Counted from the first letter of the stretch, positions 54,278-63,619 are shown. The stretch: DNA of 64,000 nucleotides from Bacillota bacterium (GCA_023399055.1 JAEWQV010000010.1:806001-870000), one strand, 5' to 3'. Notes: a model not told the origin generated them from the sequence alone. Made by a program: numbers and translations.

Positions 54278-54739
54278 TTACCCCAATATTTCCTCCAGTG
54301 TTTTTTTCCAATTATTATTCCTTATTTTTAGTTTCCAATGCTTAGGTGGAGAATCTCCTGGTAATGAGTCTACAATTATAAATTCCCCCCCATAGGATTC
54401 CATTCTTAATAAAATCAAATGATCAGCAGTTGTTAGAGTAATTAAATATCTATCCTTATCAGTATATGGAACAGCACTAGAATGAATTTTACTAAATTTA
54501 GAATTATTAATAAGGGAGAATAACTTATCTTCTTGCTCCTCATTTAAAGTTATCCTATTCATTACGTCTGATTTTTCTGAAGTTTCATAAGTTTTCTCAA
54601 TTTGTATCGAATTACCATTTTTATTTTTAAGTAGTTCACTTATTTCTGTTCCTTTAACATTGAAAAATGAATAGTAAATACCATAAACAACAATTGCTAC
54701 CGCTATGATTATACTACTTATCTTTCCTGTCTTCTTCAT
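54278..54739 (-). CDS. DUF5301-like membrane-anchored protein
   Basis: 153 residues with one N-terminal membrane helix (ISSIIIAVAIVVYGIYYSFF) and an exported domain with TLNEEQEDKLFSLINNSKFSKI and RYLITLTTADHLILLRMESYGGEFIIVD, resembling the DUF5301 group in clostridia. No catalytic motif is visible. It lies alone between the deacetylase and the ASCH-like gene. Function unknown. Confidence 0.7.
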   Translation of the reverse strand: MKKTGKISSIIIAVAIVVYGIYYSFFNVKGTEISELLKNKNGNSIQIEKTYETSEKSDVMNRITLNEEQEDKLFSLINNSKFSKIHSSAVPYTDKDRYLITLTTADHLILLRMESYGGEFIIVDSLPGDSPPKHWKLKIRNNNWKKTLEEILG

Positions 54740-54848
54740 CAGACTAATTCATCCTTCCTATTCACAATTATCTATATGTTATGTTTGTCTGTTGTCACTT
54801 AATAGTATACCATTATTTTACTTGAAAATCAATTGAGGCCGTCCTAAG

Positions 54849-55313
54849 CTAAAATTTTGATTTCTCATAATTATATGGAATGCTGGTTCCAACAACGACA
54901 TCTTCTATTTTCTCTATAATTAGCCAATCGTCCATATTACCTTGATGTTCAAATTCCAAAGGTGTTATTATCTTTACGTCTTTAAATTCAACCAGGCACA
55001 AGCATTTCTTATGCCAACGTTCCTTCTGCTTGGACGAAAGATTAAGTTTACTTTGATTATCCGCTAAAATCTCAGTGATCTCCTCCTCTGTAAGTTTTAT
55101 ATAATTTTCTACTTTGGAAACAGTCGCCGTAGCAGATATTTTACTTGTTCCTTTTTGCATAAAGTAAAGAACTTCTCCTTCAAACACCCTACTATGTGGT
55201 ATCTTTCTACCTGCTGCCCCACGCACCACCATAGTTTTGGTTCCCGCTAAAATCTTATCAAGAACCTTTTCTCCACTCTTCCCTTCATTATCACAGTATA
55301 CTAAATGAACCAT
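54849..55313 (-). CDS. ASCH-like small protein
   Basis: 154 residues; KVLDKILAGTKTMVVRGAAGRKIPHSRVFEGEVLYFMQKGTSKISATATVSKVE has the look of an ASCH/PUA-like beta barrel that binds RNA or modified nucleotides, but the match is by eye. Its ATG lies one base after the stop of the AraC-GyrI gene, whose end supplies the ribosome site GGAGG, so the two are translationally coupled. Function unknown. Confidence 0.65.
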   Translation of the reverse strand: MVHLVYCDNEGKSGEKVLDKILAGTKTMVVRGAAGRKIPHSRVFEGEVLYFMQKGTSKISATATVSKVENYIKLTEEEITEILADNQSKLNLSSKQKERWHKKCLCLVEFKDVKIITPLEFEHQGNMDDWLIIEKIEDVVVGTSIPYNYEKSKF

Positions 55314-55314
55314 C

Positions 55315-56166
55315 TTAGTCCTCCTTTTTCAAAACAGGTATCCACACCTCATACTTTGCATTTTCTGGATCCGCACTTAAGTATACTTCAATATCTGGTG
55401 CGTCCCCATATTCATACCCCGAAGTTGGTAACCATTCTGTTACAATTCTTTTTTCTAGTTCCTGTATTGACTGATTACTACCTTCTCCAGTAAATACAGC
55501 CCAGGTTGCTTTTGGTATCGTTAACTCTTCCAGATCTTCCTCTAGTGGCTGGCTGCTCTCTACCCCTATGTAATATCTCCAATTATCTGCTTTATTACAG
55601 GAACTAACTCCTAACAATCCTAATATCTTTCCATCCATCCTGTTCGCGAGTTTTGTTATTAAACCATTCCTTGCCGCCTTACCCCACATGTGTGGTACAA
55701 TTGCAAAATTCTTTTCAATCTCTTGTGCTAATGGTGCAGAAATACCCACAATTCGAAATGCTTCTCTTTTTTCGATTCTATAATTCATTGCACTTACTCC
55801 CTTTATCGTAATTTGGAAGCTAATAGGTGGATATGCGATTAAGTTTGTACCCTCCTTAACTTTTGAAGGAGATATTCCATGTAGGTTCTTAAATGCTCTG
55901 TGGAAGGCTGTTGGTGATTCATAACCATATTTCAAAGATATATCAATCACTTTATTTTTACCATCTTGTAAATCAACAGCCGCCAAGGACATTCGCCTAC
56001 GACGTATATATTCCGATAGAGGTACATCTGCCATGTAGGCAAACATTCGTTGAAAATGATAAGTAGAGCAGCACGCAAGCTTCGCCACCTTATTCATATT
56101 GATATTATCACTTATATTTTCTTCGATATAATTAATTGCACTATTTAATCTTTCAATCCATTCCAT
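55315..56166 (-). CDS. AraC-type regulator with GyrI-like ligand-binding domain
   Basis: The N-terminal AraC HTH pair (NINMNKVAKLACCSTYHFQRMFAYM, then VIDISLKYGYESPTAFHRAFKNLHGISP) is followed from about residue 125 by a GyrI-like effector domain (FRIVGISAPLAQEIE; WAVFTGEGSN; PDIEVYLSADPENAKYEVWIPV). This Rob/SoxS-plus-GyrI layout senses small hydrophobic compounds or drugs. AGGAG before the ATG fixes the start. It is co-transcribed with the ASCH-like protein. Confidence 0.86.
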   Translation of the reverse strand: MEWIERLNSAINYIEENISDNINMNKVAKLACCSTYHFQRMFAYMADVPLSEYIRRRRMSLAAVDLQDGKNKVIDISLKYGYESPTAFHRAFKNLHGISPSKVKEGTNLIAYPPISFQITIKGVSAMNYRIEKREAFRIVGISAPLAQEIEKNFAIVPHMWGKAARNGLITKLANRMDGKILGLLGVSSCNKADNWRYYIGVESSQPLEEDLEELTIPKATWAVFTGEGSNQSIQELEKRIVTEWLPTSGYEYGDAPDIEVYLSADPENAKYEVWIPVLKKED

Positions 56167-56777
56167 CTATTCATCTCCTAAATAAGCATACTATTTATTA
56201 ACTATAATTACCTCTCCTTTGACGGCAGATAAAGCGAGATTATCTAATATATACCATATGAATGAAATTCTACGATACTTCAAGTTAATATTCAACAAAA
56301 ATACGCCATCATATTACAAGATAGGGTAAATCTGTATTTTCTAATCCAATAAATTCTGCATACTTTAAGCTTATTCCAATGGTTGAGGTATTATGGAGCC
56401 AGGACAATATTGCAGGAGAAACAATTACACCGATTCCAAGAAGCCAATTCATTCTTGATTGACCTATATGAAAGCGATGTTCCGCTAGAAGTTGCTCTAA
56501 TTGCTGCTTATGCTCCTCATTTATAATACAAGCTCATCTATTCCTCTATTGTTCTGCATAAAAATTTTGATATAATGAAAGCGGAATGAGGTATTACAAG
56601 CTTGCTTGCAAATACCGATTGGAGCAATAAGAGGATGAACACAATGTTTGTTCTTCCTATAATATCAAGGAATAGGTGATGTCAAAGAACTTTTACACTC
56701 ATTTTTAGCCTATGTAAAAGGGAGTTGATAGCACTTATTAACATTTTCATTTAATATTCACAAGAGGAGACAGAAAA
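56167..56777. other. 611-bp gap with a possible gene remnant
   Basis: Contains upstream sequences of the AraC-GyrI gene (minus) and the Xre regulator (plus; RBS GAGGAG). Between them a minus-strand frame without start (56309-56533) is described separately. No RNA gene was recognised. Confidence 0.5.
56309..56533 (-). pseudogene. Possible degenerate membrane-protein fragment
   Basis: A 74-codon minus-strand frame has no start at its 5' end and an in-frame stop immediately upstream. It encodes EEHKQQLEQLLAEHRFHIG followed by MNWLLGIGVIVSPAILSWL and a hydrophilic end, which reads like a real amphipathic/membrane sequence. I do not recognise the family. It may be the 3' end of a decayed gene or simply chance. 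Confidence 0.3.
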
Positions 56778-57347
56778 ATGGAACTAGGAAAGCAGATAAA
56801 ATTTTATAGAGAACAAAATGGATTGTCCCAGGAAAAGCTTGCAGAGAAAATATATGTATCCAGACAGTCTATCTCTAATTGGGAGAATGAGAAAAGCTAT
56901 CCCGACATTCATAATATTTTACAATTAAGTGTTCTGTTTCATGTTTCCTTAGACGAATTAGTAAAAGGAGATGTGGATATGATGAAAAATGAAGTTGCAC
57001 GAAACAAAATGGATTTTTGGGGAAAGGGTATGATTACTGGAATGCTATTAATGCCCTTAACACTGGCACCAGCACTAAGATTTTTAGGTTTGAAAGGACT
57101 GTTAATTCCTTTGTTTTTTGGTATTATAATGTTTATCTCAGCTTTTCAGACAGAAAGACTTAAAAAGAAAAACAATATTCAAACCTACTCTGAAATTCTG
57201 GCTTATATGGAAAACAAAGAAACGGATAAAGAAAAAGTAAAAAAAGAAAAAGAGAATGCAATGAAATATAATGTTCTTATGGTACTCGTAAGTGCCGGTT
57301 TTACTCTGCTTTTAATAGGTGTAGGTTCTATTGTATTACTTTTTTAA
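56778..57347 (+). CDS. Xre-family HTH protein with C-terminal membrane helices
   Basis: Residues 1-65 are a Cro/C1-type HTH (QNGLSQEKLAEKIYVSRQSISNWENEKSYPDI), then three predicted membrane helices (about 85-105, 107-125 and 165-187) with a Lys/Glu-rich cytoplasmic segment between. This is a common Firmicutes architecture, thought to link a membrane signal to transcription. GAGGAG precedes the ATG. Single gene, ended by a terminator. Target unknown. Confidence 0.85.
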   Translation: MELGKQIKFYREQNGLSQEKLAEKIYVSRQSISNWENEKSYPDIHNILQLSVLFHVSLDELVKGDVDMMKNEVARNKMDFWGKGMITGMLLMPLTLAPALRFLGLKGLLIPLFFGIIMFISAFQTERLKKKNNIQTYSEILAYMENKETDKEKVKKEKENAMKYNVLMVLVSAGFTLLLIGVGSIVLLF

Positions 57348-57379
57348 TTAAATGTAATAAATCTATTGCATTAATCAAC

Positions 57380-57408
57380 AAAAGGCATGGATTTGAACCA
57401 TGCCTTTT
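57380..57408. terminator. Intrinsic terminator
   Basis: AAAAGGCATGG pairs with CCATGCCTTTT around a 7-nt loop, between the convergent Xre and glutamine amidotransferase genes. Confidence 0.85.
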
Positions 57409-57423
57409 GCGCACGATAACACA

Positions 57424-58116
57424 TCATATGTCTAAGCTCGACAAAAACAAGTTCATCCATTGAATATCCTGCTCCATATATGTACTACCGGCTAAAATAT
57501 CCTCTGCCGATTGCACATAAAGACCAGGTTTCATGTCATCCGAACAGTTTTTAATCAGGTCGTTAATCATGGTGTATGTATTCTCCAAATGAAACTGAAA
57601 TCCAAATACCCTGCCTTTATACAAAAACGCCTGATTCCTGCAAGCTTCATTGGTAGCCAGTAGCACAGCCTCTTCTGGCAAATCAGTAAAGGTATCTCCA
57701 TGCCAATGAAATACAATCGGGTGTTCAGGGAAGAATGAAAATTGAGGTGTTGTGCGAGCCTCTTCCGTAAGTGTGATAGGAAACCATCCTATTTCCTTAT
57801 CCTTATTTTGAATTACACTTCCGCCTATCACATCTGCAATTAGTTGAGAACCCAAACACAATCCAATCACAACCTTATTGTTTTCTATTGTTTCCTTGAT
57901 AAACGCCTTTTCCTGCACCAGCCACGGATAAATTTCTTCCTCATAGATGTTCATAGGGCCACCCATAATAACCAACCAGTCAAATTGTGATTGTTCCGGA
58001 AATTCACTATTCTCGTAGAGTTTCGTACAGGTCAATGGATAATCTCTTTGATTTGCCCATTCCACGATAGTTCCGGGATTTTCAAAAGGTACATGTTGTA
58101 AATAATGAATTCTCAT
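57424..58116 (-). CDS. Class I glutamine amidotransferase-like protein
   Basis: 230 residues from the ATG at 58116 (GGAGGGAG upstream); the frame is open further but those codons lack a ribosome site. It has the nucleophile elbow VIGLCLGSQLIADVIGG with Cys, and FGFQFHLENT supplying the His-Glu part of the triad, as in GMP-synthase-like stand-alone amidotransferases (YfeJ/GAT1 type). No synthase partner is adjacent; such proteins may hydrolyse gamma-glutamyl compounds. Role unknown. Confidence 0.85.
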   Translation of the reverse strand: MRIHYLQHVPFENPGTIVEWANQRDYPLTCTKLYENSEFPEQSQFDWLVIMGGPMNIYEEEIYPWLVQEKAFIKETIENNKVVIGLCLGSQLIADVIGGSVIQNKDKEIGWFPITLTEEARTTPQFSFFPEHPIVFHWHGDTFTDLPEEAVLLATNEACRNQAFLYKGRVFGFQFHLENTYTMINDLIKNCSDDMKPGLYVQSAEDILAGSTYMEQDIQWMNLFLSSLDI

Positions 58117-58240
58117 ATTAATCTCCCTCCAACTCCACACGTATATAAATTCAGGTAAAGTTATTCTATAAACAGCATCATATACCTTGAATAACATACT
58201 AGCATAGGAATATTATGTTTACAATACTTTCCTAATACCT

Positions 58241-59293
58241 TCAGGCTTTCAATGAATGATTAACAATATTTAGCATCTCTCGTATCTCATCTAAATTGTC
58301 ATTAATACGTCTATTGTCCAATATATCATACACTGCTAACGTATCTGTATTCTTATAAATTTTAGCATCCTCTCTGTACTTGGTTGCCACATCATTACAA
58401 GCCTCAATAAGTTCACCTATTCGAACGACAATTGCATGGCTATCCTTCTCGTCAATCGGATACTTGGGATTCGTTATAATATAAGCTGTATCATAAATAA
58501 GATGTGAGCTATTTCTTAAAGCGATTAACACTTCTTGAAATGTTGCATTCCTCTCATCTTCTTTACAAAAAAATAATATTTTATGTTTGATTCTGGCTTC
58601 CTTTTCTTTATCCCTTACCAAGGCTACTAACCAATCAATACCTTTAAAGGTATCCTGAATGGCTTCCTTCATTTGTTCCACTTGCGCCATAGAATTTAAC
58701 TCCAAGCCATTCTTAACAATTTGAAGATATCCAGTTAAGGTTGTTAGTATATGAGCGATTCTTTTTCTTTCCATTCTCTTATAAAAGAATAAGGAAAATA
58801 GAAAATTAAAAAGAACTGCCATCAAAATACCTATACCCAATGCCAGTACTCTTAATAGGAAGGTTCTTGGAATACTTGGTTCTCCATTCGCTGTATACTG
58901 TACGAAATTCGTCATGTAAATGGCAGTAAAGATGGCTACTGGAGATACTTCTCTCCAGTTGATTTTTAAACAAATAAATAAAGTTGCGGAGATCGAAATA
59001 GCAGATGTCCATATACTAATTCCAAAGACAAATATTATGATTGCTGTAACAATAGCACCTATAAGTGTCGCTATTATTTGTCTTAACCCACTGCGTATGC
59101 CAGTTACCGTAACCGGCTCCAAGGTCATCATTAACCCAAAAAGCACGGATATCAAATCCTTATTGACCAGCGGAAGCTGCCTGACCACTAAATAAGTAGC
59201 TATAACTGCTACCATAGCTTTCATTATATACAATCGTGAATCAAATAAATACGCTTCCTTATCTAACGTAAAAAAGCCGATTAATTTTTTCAT
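58241..59293 (-). CDS. FUSC/aromatic-acid-exporter-family membrane protein
   Basis: About 350 residues from the ATG at 59293 (GAGGTG upstream). Some six membrane helices in the first ~180 residues (VAVIATYLVVRQLP; IIATLIGAIVTAIIIFVFG) are followed by a helical cytoplasmic domain rich in charge. This resembles the FUSC/ArAE group, seen in YgaE-like transporters. It may export aromatic or other organic acids, but the substrate cannot be read. Confidence 0.82.
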   Translation of the reverse strand: MKKLIGFFTLDKEAYLFDSRLYIMKAMVAVIATYLVVRQLPLVNKDLISVLFGLMMTLEPVTVTGIRSGLRQIIATLIGAIVTAIIIFVFGISIWTSAISISATLFICLKINWREVSPVAIFTAIYMTNFVQYTANGEPSIPRTFLLRVLALGIGILMAVLFNFLFSLFFYKRMERKRIAHILTTLTGYLQIVKNGLELNSMAQVEQMKEAIQDTFKGIDWLVALVRDKEKEARIKHKILFFCKEDERNATFQEVLIALRNSSHLIYDTAYIITNPKYPIDEKDSHAIVVRIGELIEACNDVATKYREDAKIYKNTDTLAVYDILDNRRINDNLDEIREMLNIVNHSLKA

Positions 59294-59766
59294 CTTAAGC
59301 ACCTCTATTATTTTAAAGAAGATTATTTTAAAGAAGATATTTTTAATGCAATACACATTGCGATTTTATTATATCATCTAACGCTCTATAATAACTACAT
59401 CCTTTTTATATATTTCATTTATTATAACATACCCCAACCATTTGAAATCAATGCTAATAATATATTACGAAACCAAGCATTATTATAAATGCCAACCTTC
59501 TTATAGGTCAATGAAAAAGGGCGTTTATAGCTTTTTAAAACTAATCACCAGGTCTACTAGCCTGTGCTTGGAGGTGCTAATAATTCTTCGGTCTTCTGTG
59601 AAATAAATCTTTGTCAATTCCATTTTATTTAATATTATTTCAAATCATTTATCTAAACTTCAAGAAATAAATTTTCGACAAACATGTTTATTACTTTACG
59701 TACATAAGTAATATTTAAAAAAGCATACTCAATAAATGAATATGCTTTTAAGATTTATTTACCCAA
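59294..59766. other. Intergenic region without recognised gene
   Basis: AT-rich sequence between two minus-strand genes. Near its left end ATTATTTTAAAGAAG is duplicated in tandem; a terminator for the next gene lies at 59717-59749. I see no coding region or structured RNA that I can support. Confidence 0.5.
59717..59749 (-). terminator. Probable terminator of the 102-aa gene
   Basis: AAAAAGCATA and TATGCTTTT form a short stem with a T-rich end on the minus strand, close behind the stop codon at 59767. Confidence 0.6.
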
Positions 59767-60075
59767 TCAAACTCTTTTTTCATTTAGCCATAAATAATTA
59801 TTTTTAAGAAATGTACTGTATAGAAACCCATAGAATAACATCTTGCCTTCAATAGAATTTCCTACCTCTAGTTCTTTATCTGATTCATTCGCATCAATAT
59901 AAACAATATTACTTCTACACCAATCAATTTTAGCGACAACCTCGTGTTTTCCAGGCAATATGTTATATTCACATGTTTCGCCTGGTCTGATATCACCACA
60001 ATAAACATTATCAATATATATTTTGTATTTTCTCAAACCATCAAAATATGAATATCTTCTTGAAATTCTTAGCAA
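59767..60075 (-). CDS. Small PEGA-like protein of unknown function
   Basis: 102 residues from a TTG start that is well supported by GGAGGAG eight bases before. YKIYIDNVYCGDIRPGETCEYNILPGKHEVVAKIDWCRS is like PEGA/DUF2846 beta-sandwich modules; the rest (KELEVGNSIEGKMLFYGFLYS) is found at the end of similar small clostridial proteins. There is no signal peptide. Function unknown. Confidence 0.72.
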   Translation of the reverse strand: MLRISRRYSYFDGLRKYKIYIDNVYCGDIRPGETCEYNILPGKHEVVAKIDWCRSNIVYIDANESDKELEVGNSIEGKMLFYGFLYSTFLKNNYLWLNEKRV

Positions 60076-60427
60076 TATAAACTCCTCCTCATAATTAAAT
60101 ACAAACTCCTATTTTTACTTTTTTACTGCCCATTATTGCTATTCCATGTAGTTCATATACTTAAAAAAAATATACATTATACCATATTTTGTCACAATTT
60201 GTATAGCTTTTTTATTTATAACAAAAAAGAATAGATAATATTTACTCCAAAAGGAACATTACTACCTAAGATTTATTTCATATTTCGATATTGCCTAAGA
60301 TTTACTTCATGAATTTGTGAAATAAATATTAGACTATAGAAAATCACAAACAAGATGAAACGACAAGTCGTTTCACTTGTCATAAATCAAAAAGCCTTAT
60401 AAATCAAGGCTTTCAGAACATTAATCT
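60076..60427. other. Intergenic region with repeats
   Basis: Holds the direct repeat CCTAAGATTTAYTTCAT at 60265-60281 and 60294-60310 (one mismatch) and the palindromic element at 60356-60383, followed by a weak hairpin (AAAGCCTT/AAGGCTTT) near 60390-60412 that may end the GNAT transcript. No gene seen. Confidence 0.55.
60356..60383 (+). repeat. Dispersed intergenic palindromic repeat, copy B
   Basis: TGAAACGACAAGTCGTTTCA is a near-perfect palindrome and is followed by CTTGTCAT. GACAAG can pair instead with CTTGTC, so two exclusive hairpins are possible. It is nearly identical to copy C at 63892-63919, differing only at one central base. Confidence 0.85.
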
Positions 60428-60982
60428 TTATATTGTTTCCCTAACATTTATTACAATTGACATGAATCTAAATACTAGCTTAGGCATGTCCTCGATTATT
60501 TCTTCTATAGCAGTATAATTATTCTTCGTATAGTTACTGATTGTCTTATGCCAAAAAGCTATTGCACGATTATTATTCTCAGTTGAATGCGTGAAAAGCA
60601 TCCATCTACCCTGATGTTTATTAAGAATTTGTATTACCGCCTGATAGGAGATAGACTTTCCTCTATATGGTCGTAATAGAAACATCTCATTTACATAATA
60701 ATCTATCTCTTTTGGCACATATTTACCACTTGCAATAAGGCAAAAGCCCGCTGGTATGTCATCCACCATAATTAAATATGGGAATAATTCATTGGGATGG
60801 TCAAACCAGATTTGTTGTATCTCATATTGTTCACCAAGTGTTTTGATTGGTTCGTCCTCAAATATTCCATACTCATTAGGAAGTACGCCATGTAATTCTG
60901 CCAGGTCATGTAAATATAACGGATAGATATTCTTAATTATAAAACCATTTGTACTATCTGCTAATTTTATTTCAATCTTCAT
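60428..60982 (-). CDS. GNAT-family acetyltransferase
   Basis: 184 residues; EMFLLRPYRGKSISYQAVIQIL is the acetyl-CoA loop region and STENNNRAIAFWHKTISNYTKNNY the C-terminal motif B. AAAGGAG 10 bases before the ATG supports the start. First of three acetyltransferases on this strand within 3 kb, each with its own leader. Substrate unknown. Confidence 0.8.
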   Translation of the reverse strand: MKIEIKLADSTNGFIIKNIYPLYLHDLAELHGVLPNEYGIFEDEPIKTLGEQYEIQQIWFDHPNELFPYLIMVDDIPAGFCLIASGKYVPKEIDYYVNEMFLLRPYRGKSISYQAVIQILNKHQGRWMLFTHSTENNNRAIAFWHKTISNYTKNNYTAIEEIIEDMPKLVFRFMSIVINVRETI

Positions 60983-61287
60983 CTTGAATTGCTCCTTTAA
61001 TTTTTATAATATTCTTAAAAAGCAATTCTTCAATATTCGATTATTCTATTTATGATAGCGCCCCATACATTCAAATAATGAAACTAAAGAATTGCATGGA
61101 GCTTACGACTAAACCTTTTCACCGAAAATATTCTCGTATACATTGATATTTCCCTTTCTTCTTATCTTTCATCATATATAATAAGTTTAATATATCATTC
61201 AATCCACAACAACTCATAAAATTCTTAATCACTTTATCCATCAAGAAGCTATTCATTTGATCTACTCTAATTTATACAATGGTTCAT
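60983..61287. other. Intergenic region without recognised feature
   Basis: About 305 bp of AT-rich sequence between two acetyltransferase genes. I see no gene, terminator or repeat that I can support. Confidence 0.5.
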
Positions 61288-61773
61288 TTACGGCAAACGA
61301 ACTAGCACGCAATCATCTTCATATCTTACACCAGTATCATAAAAACCAAACGACTCATATAATTTAATCGCACTCGAATTTTTAATTTTCACCTCAAGGG
61401 ATAGGGGTAACGTCGTGCCATCAGGGTAATCTTTTACCTTCTCTAGCGCAAGCTCAAATGCTTTTCTACCTATTCCCTTAAGCTGATATTTATGGTCGAT
61501 AAAAAATCCCATTATTCTATACGCATATTTATATTGTTTGAGTTCTTCCGGTTCTTGTTCGGTTACCTCGCTTCTACCAATAAGGATTACTCCAACTGGT
61601 TCATCCTCGTAATAAATAACGCTGCATTCTCCTGGGCATACTTCGTTTATTCCAGCATATGCCAAGGCAATGGTTGTAGATACATCCTCAACATATTTCC
61701 TTTGACTTTCGTCAGGTTTTAATTGTAATACCTTATGTACATTCTCAAATGTTATTTTCCTTAGTTGAACCAT
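61288..61773 (-). CDS. GNAT acetyltransferase, spermidine acetyltransferase-like
   Basis: About 161 residues from the ATG at 61773, which follows GAGGAG; the longer open frame has no ribosome site. It has YRIMGFFIDHKYQLKGIGRKAFELALEKV and SLEVKIKNSSAIKLYESFGFYDTGVRYEDD. Its start MVQLRKITFENVHKVLQL and overall plan match the protein at 52725-53207, suggesting a paralogous pair. Likely acetylates a small amine; substrate unknown. Confidence 0.83.
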   Translation of the reverse strand: MVQLRKITFENVHKVLQLKPDESQRKYVEDVSTTIALAYAGINEVCPGECSVIYYEDEPVGVILIGRSEVTEQEPEELKQYKYAYRIMGFFIDHKYQLKGIGRKAFELALEKVKDYPDGTTLPLSLEVKIKNSSAIKLYESFGFYDTGVRYEDDCVLVRLP

Positions 61774-62040
61774 ATTTTCTCCTCGTTTATGCAAACTATC
61801 CTTACACATCATATTATTATGTATCCCCAATATTGTACAGAAAAAGCTTTCATCCTTCAAGATGTCCCACATAAATTTAATGCAAATCTTATTCACCAAA
61901 TATTTATATATTCTCCATTCCTAGAAGCAAATGAATAACTGCTATCTAGATGTAATCTATTAAAAATACACCTATAACCAGCCCTCTAAATGTATAAAAC
62001 CATAGAAATACTGTTTATTATAGGTGTTTTTCTCCTTACA
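61774..62040. other. Intergenic region after the kinase relic
   Basis: Sequence between the acetyltransferase and the kinase fragment. I see no intact gene. Confidence 0.4.
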
Positions 62041-62190
62041 TTATCTTTCTGAAGGTATTGGTATAAATATCTGCAGCATGAAGATATCTTCCACTACCTT
62101 TATGGTTATCGTACCATTATACTTCTCCGCAGTATGCCGAAGCTCTTCATTCCAAAGCCATGAATGTTCTTATTCTTCTTTGTTGTCTTA
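62041..62190 (-). pseudogene. Remnant of a GHKL-type sensor histidine kinase C-terminus
   Basis: Read on the minus strand, one frame gives KNKNIHGFGMKS and, after a one-base shift, another gives RHTAEKYNGTITIKVVEDIF then MLQIFIPIPSER and a TAA at 62041-62043. Together they reproduce the G2 box (HGxGxKS) and final strand of AgrC/LytS-like ATPase domains. Only about 48 codons remain and the frame is broken, so it is a decayed gene end. Confidence 0.6.
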
Positions 62191-62203
62191 ATGTTCAAAA
62201 TTC

Positions 62204-63163
62204 TTATCCTATATAGTCCACTCTTTCAATATTCCTTACTAATGTATAAGTATAGTTTGTAAAGTACTTATCCCAAAATCCCCTTGCATTAGGATTTGCG
62301 GTACCATGCTCAACCCAAAATTTATTGATACCCTCCTCAAACAACGTATTTCTTACATATTGCAGAAGCGACTGTGCAACCTTCTTACCTCGATATGCTT
62401 CTTTAACGTAGAGATCACCTACATTATAAATCGTATTGTTGTTTAAAAGAAAACATTCCGAATCAAACGATGCATCCATCATTCCTATAATCTTAACTCC
62501 GTCAAAAGCTGCAAATAATCTGGTTATATTGCTATGTATATATTGCATATAAATTTCATCAGTAAATTCTTTACCAGGATAAAATACTGGACTTTGCTGT
62601 AAGTGCTCGACCAAGCTGTGATACAATGTAAGAATATCAGATTTTCTACAGATTATATCCTCTTTTGATAATTCTTTATAAGTGATATCACTGTTGTTTC
62701 CTATATTGTCAGCTGTCCTACTAATTGCATCCGTACAAAGGATTCCAAATTGACATAGGACAAAGTAGGATATCACGTCGTAATCATGTGCGTATAATTT
62801 TACACTAAATTGAACTTTACAATTTATGTCCATTACCTTACTGGAAAAATACTGAAACATGAACGACATGATTTTACGTCTATTGTCATGTTCTACTCCA
62901 TACCCCCAGACAGATACAAAGATGTAGTCAAAGATATGATTTTCTATTTCCCTATCCGTGATCAAATAACCACATAATTGAGTTCCCTCATAACAAACGA
63001 TTCCATATCCTTTCACGCAAGGTAACTTCAATCTATGATATAATTCTTTCTCATAATCTTCTACAAACAGTTCCTCTACACTTTCACATTCCTTTAAATA
63101 TTGCTGTTTAGCTATCGCAAAACAATCCTCCAAATGGGCTTCTGAAACTTTAAATATCTCCAT
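62204..63163 (-). CDS. Two-domain GNAT-family acetyltransferase
   Basis: 319 residues. The C-terminal GNAT domain (about 165-319) has VGDLYVKEAYRGKKVAQSLLQYVRNTLF and WVEHGTANPNARGFWDKYFTNY; the N-terminal half looks like a second, diverged GNAT fold without a clear acetyl-CoA loop. AGGAGG before the ATG supports the start. Probably monocistronic. Substrate unknown. Confidence 0.82.
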   Translation of the reverse strand: MEIFKVSEAHLEDCFAIAKQQYLKECESVEELFVEDYEKELYHRLKLPCVKGYGIVCYEGTQLCGYLITDREIENHIFDYIFVSVWGYGVEHDNRRKIMSFMFQYFSSKVMDINCKVQFSVKLYAHDYDVISYFVLCQFGILCTDAISRTADNIGNNSDITYKELSKEDIICRKSDILTLYHSLVEHLQQSPVFYPGKEFTDEIYMQYIHSNITRLFAAFDGVKIIGMMDASFDSECFLLNNNTIYNVGDLYVKEAYRGKKVAQSLLQYVRNTLFEEGINKFWVEHGTANPNARGFWDKYFTNYTYTLVRNIERVDYIG

Positions 63164-63433
63164 TGTATTCCTCCTTTTATTATTAAGAGTATCATGGAAA
63201 TTTGCATAATTCTGTTCCTATTTTGCTAATTATTTTATACTTCTATTAATTATTTACATTTATGTTAGTTATTATTTATAGCTAATTTATAGTAAATATA
63301 TTATGTAGCTTAAACTCTACTTAATAGTGAACGAAGTACTAAATGTTACCTTGAACACTGCATGAAAATATAGAATAGGAAATCACTTTATTTGAGATAA
63401 TAAAAATGCAAAAGAGCGAAAGGAGGCAATCAT

Positions 63434-63619
63434 ATGACAAATTTAAATCAAATGGAATTACAAAACTTAAGACATTTAATAGGTTCACATGGAACCATAG
63501 CTAATAAATTAGATGCTATGGCACAGCAATGTCAAGATCCCCAGATTAGCCAAATGTTAAAAACAGATGCAGAGGAAGCAAGACAAAACAAACAAAAATT
63601 AATGACATTTTTACAGTAA
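63434..63619 (+). CDS. Small spore-coat-associated protein, CotF-related partner
   Basis: 61 residues, helical and Gln-rich (ELQNLRHLIGSHGTIANKLDAMAQQCQDPQISQML). AAAGGAGG gives a strong ribosome site. It is followed after 13 bp by a Coat_F-family gene, a pairing I recall from clostridial and Bacillus coat operons, so it is probably a spore coat component. Assignment leans on the neighbour. Confidence 0.72.
   Translation: MTNLNQMELQNLRHLIGSHGTIANKLDAMAQQCQDPQISQMLKTDAEEARQNKQKLMTFLQ

Noticed and set aside
63369..63433. Sigma-K or sigma-G promoter for the coat genes
   Set aside because: Only partial matches to the -10 and -35 consensus were seen and spacing was poor.
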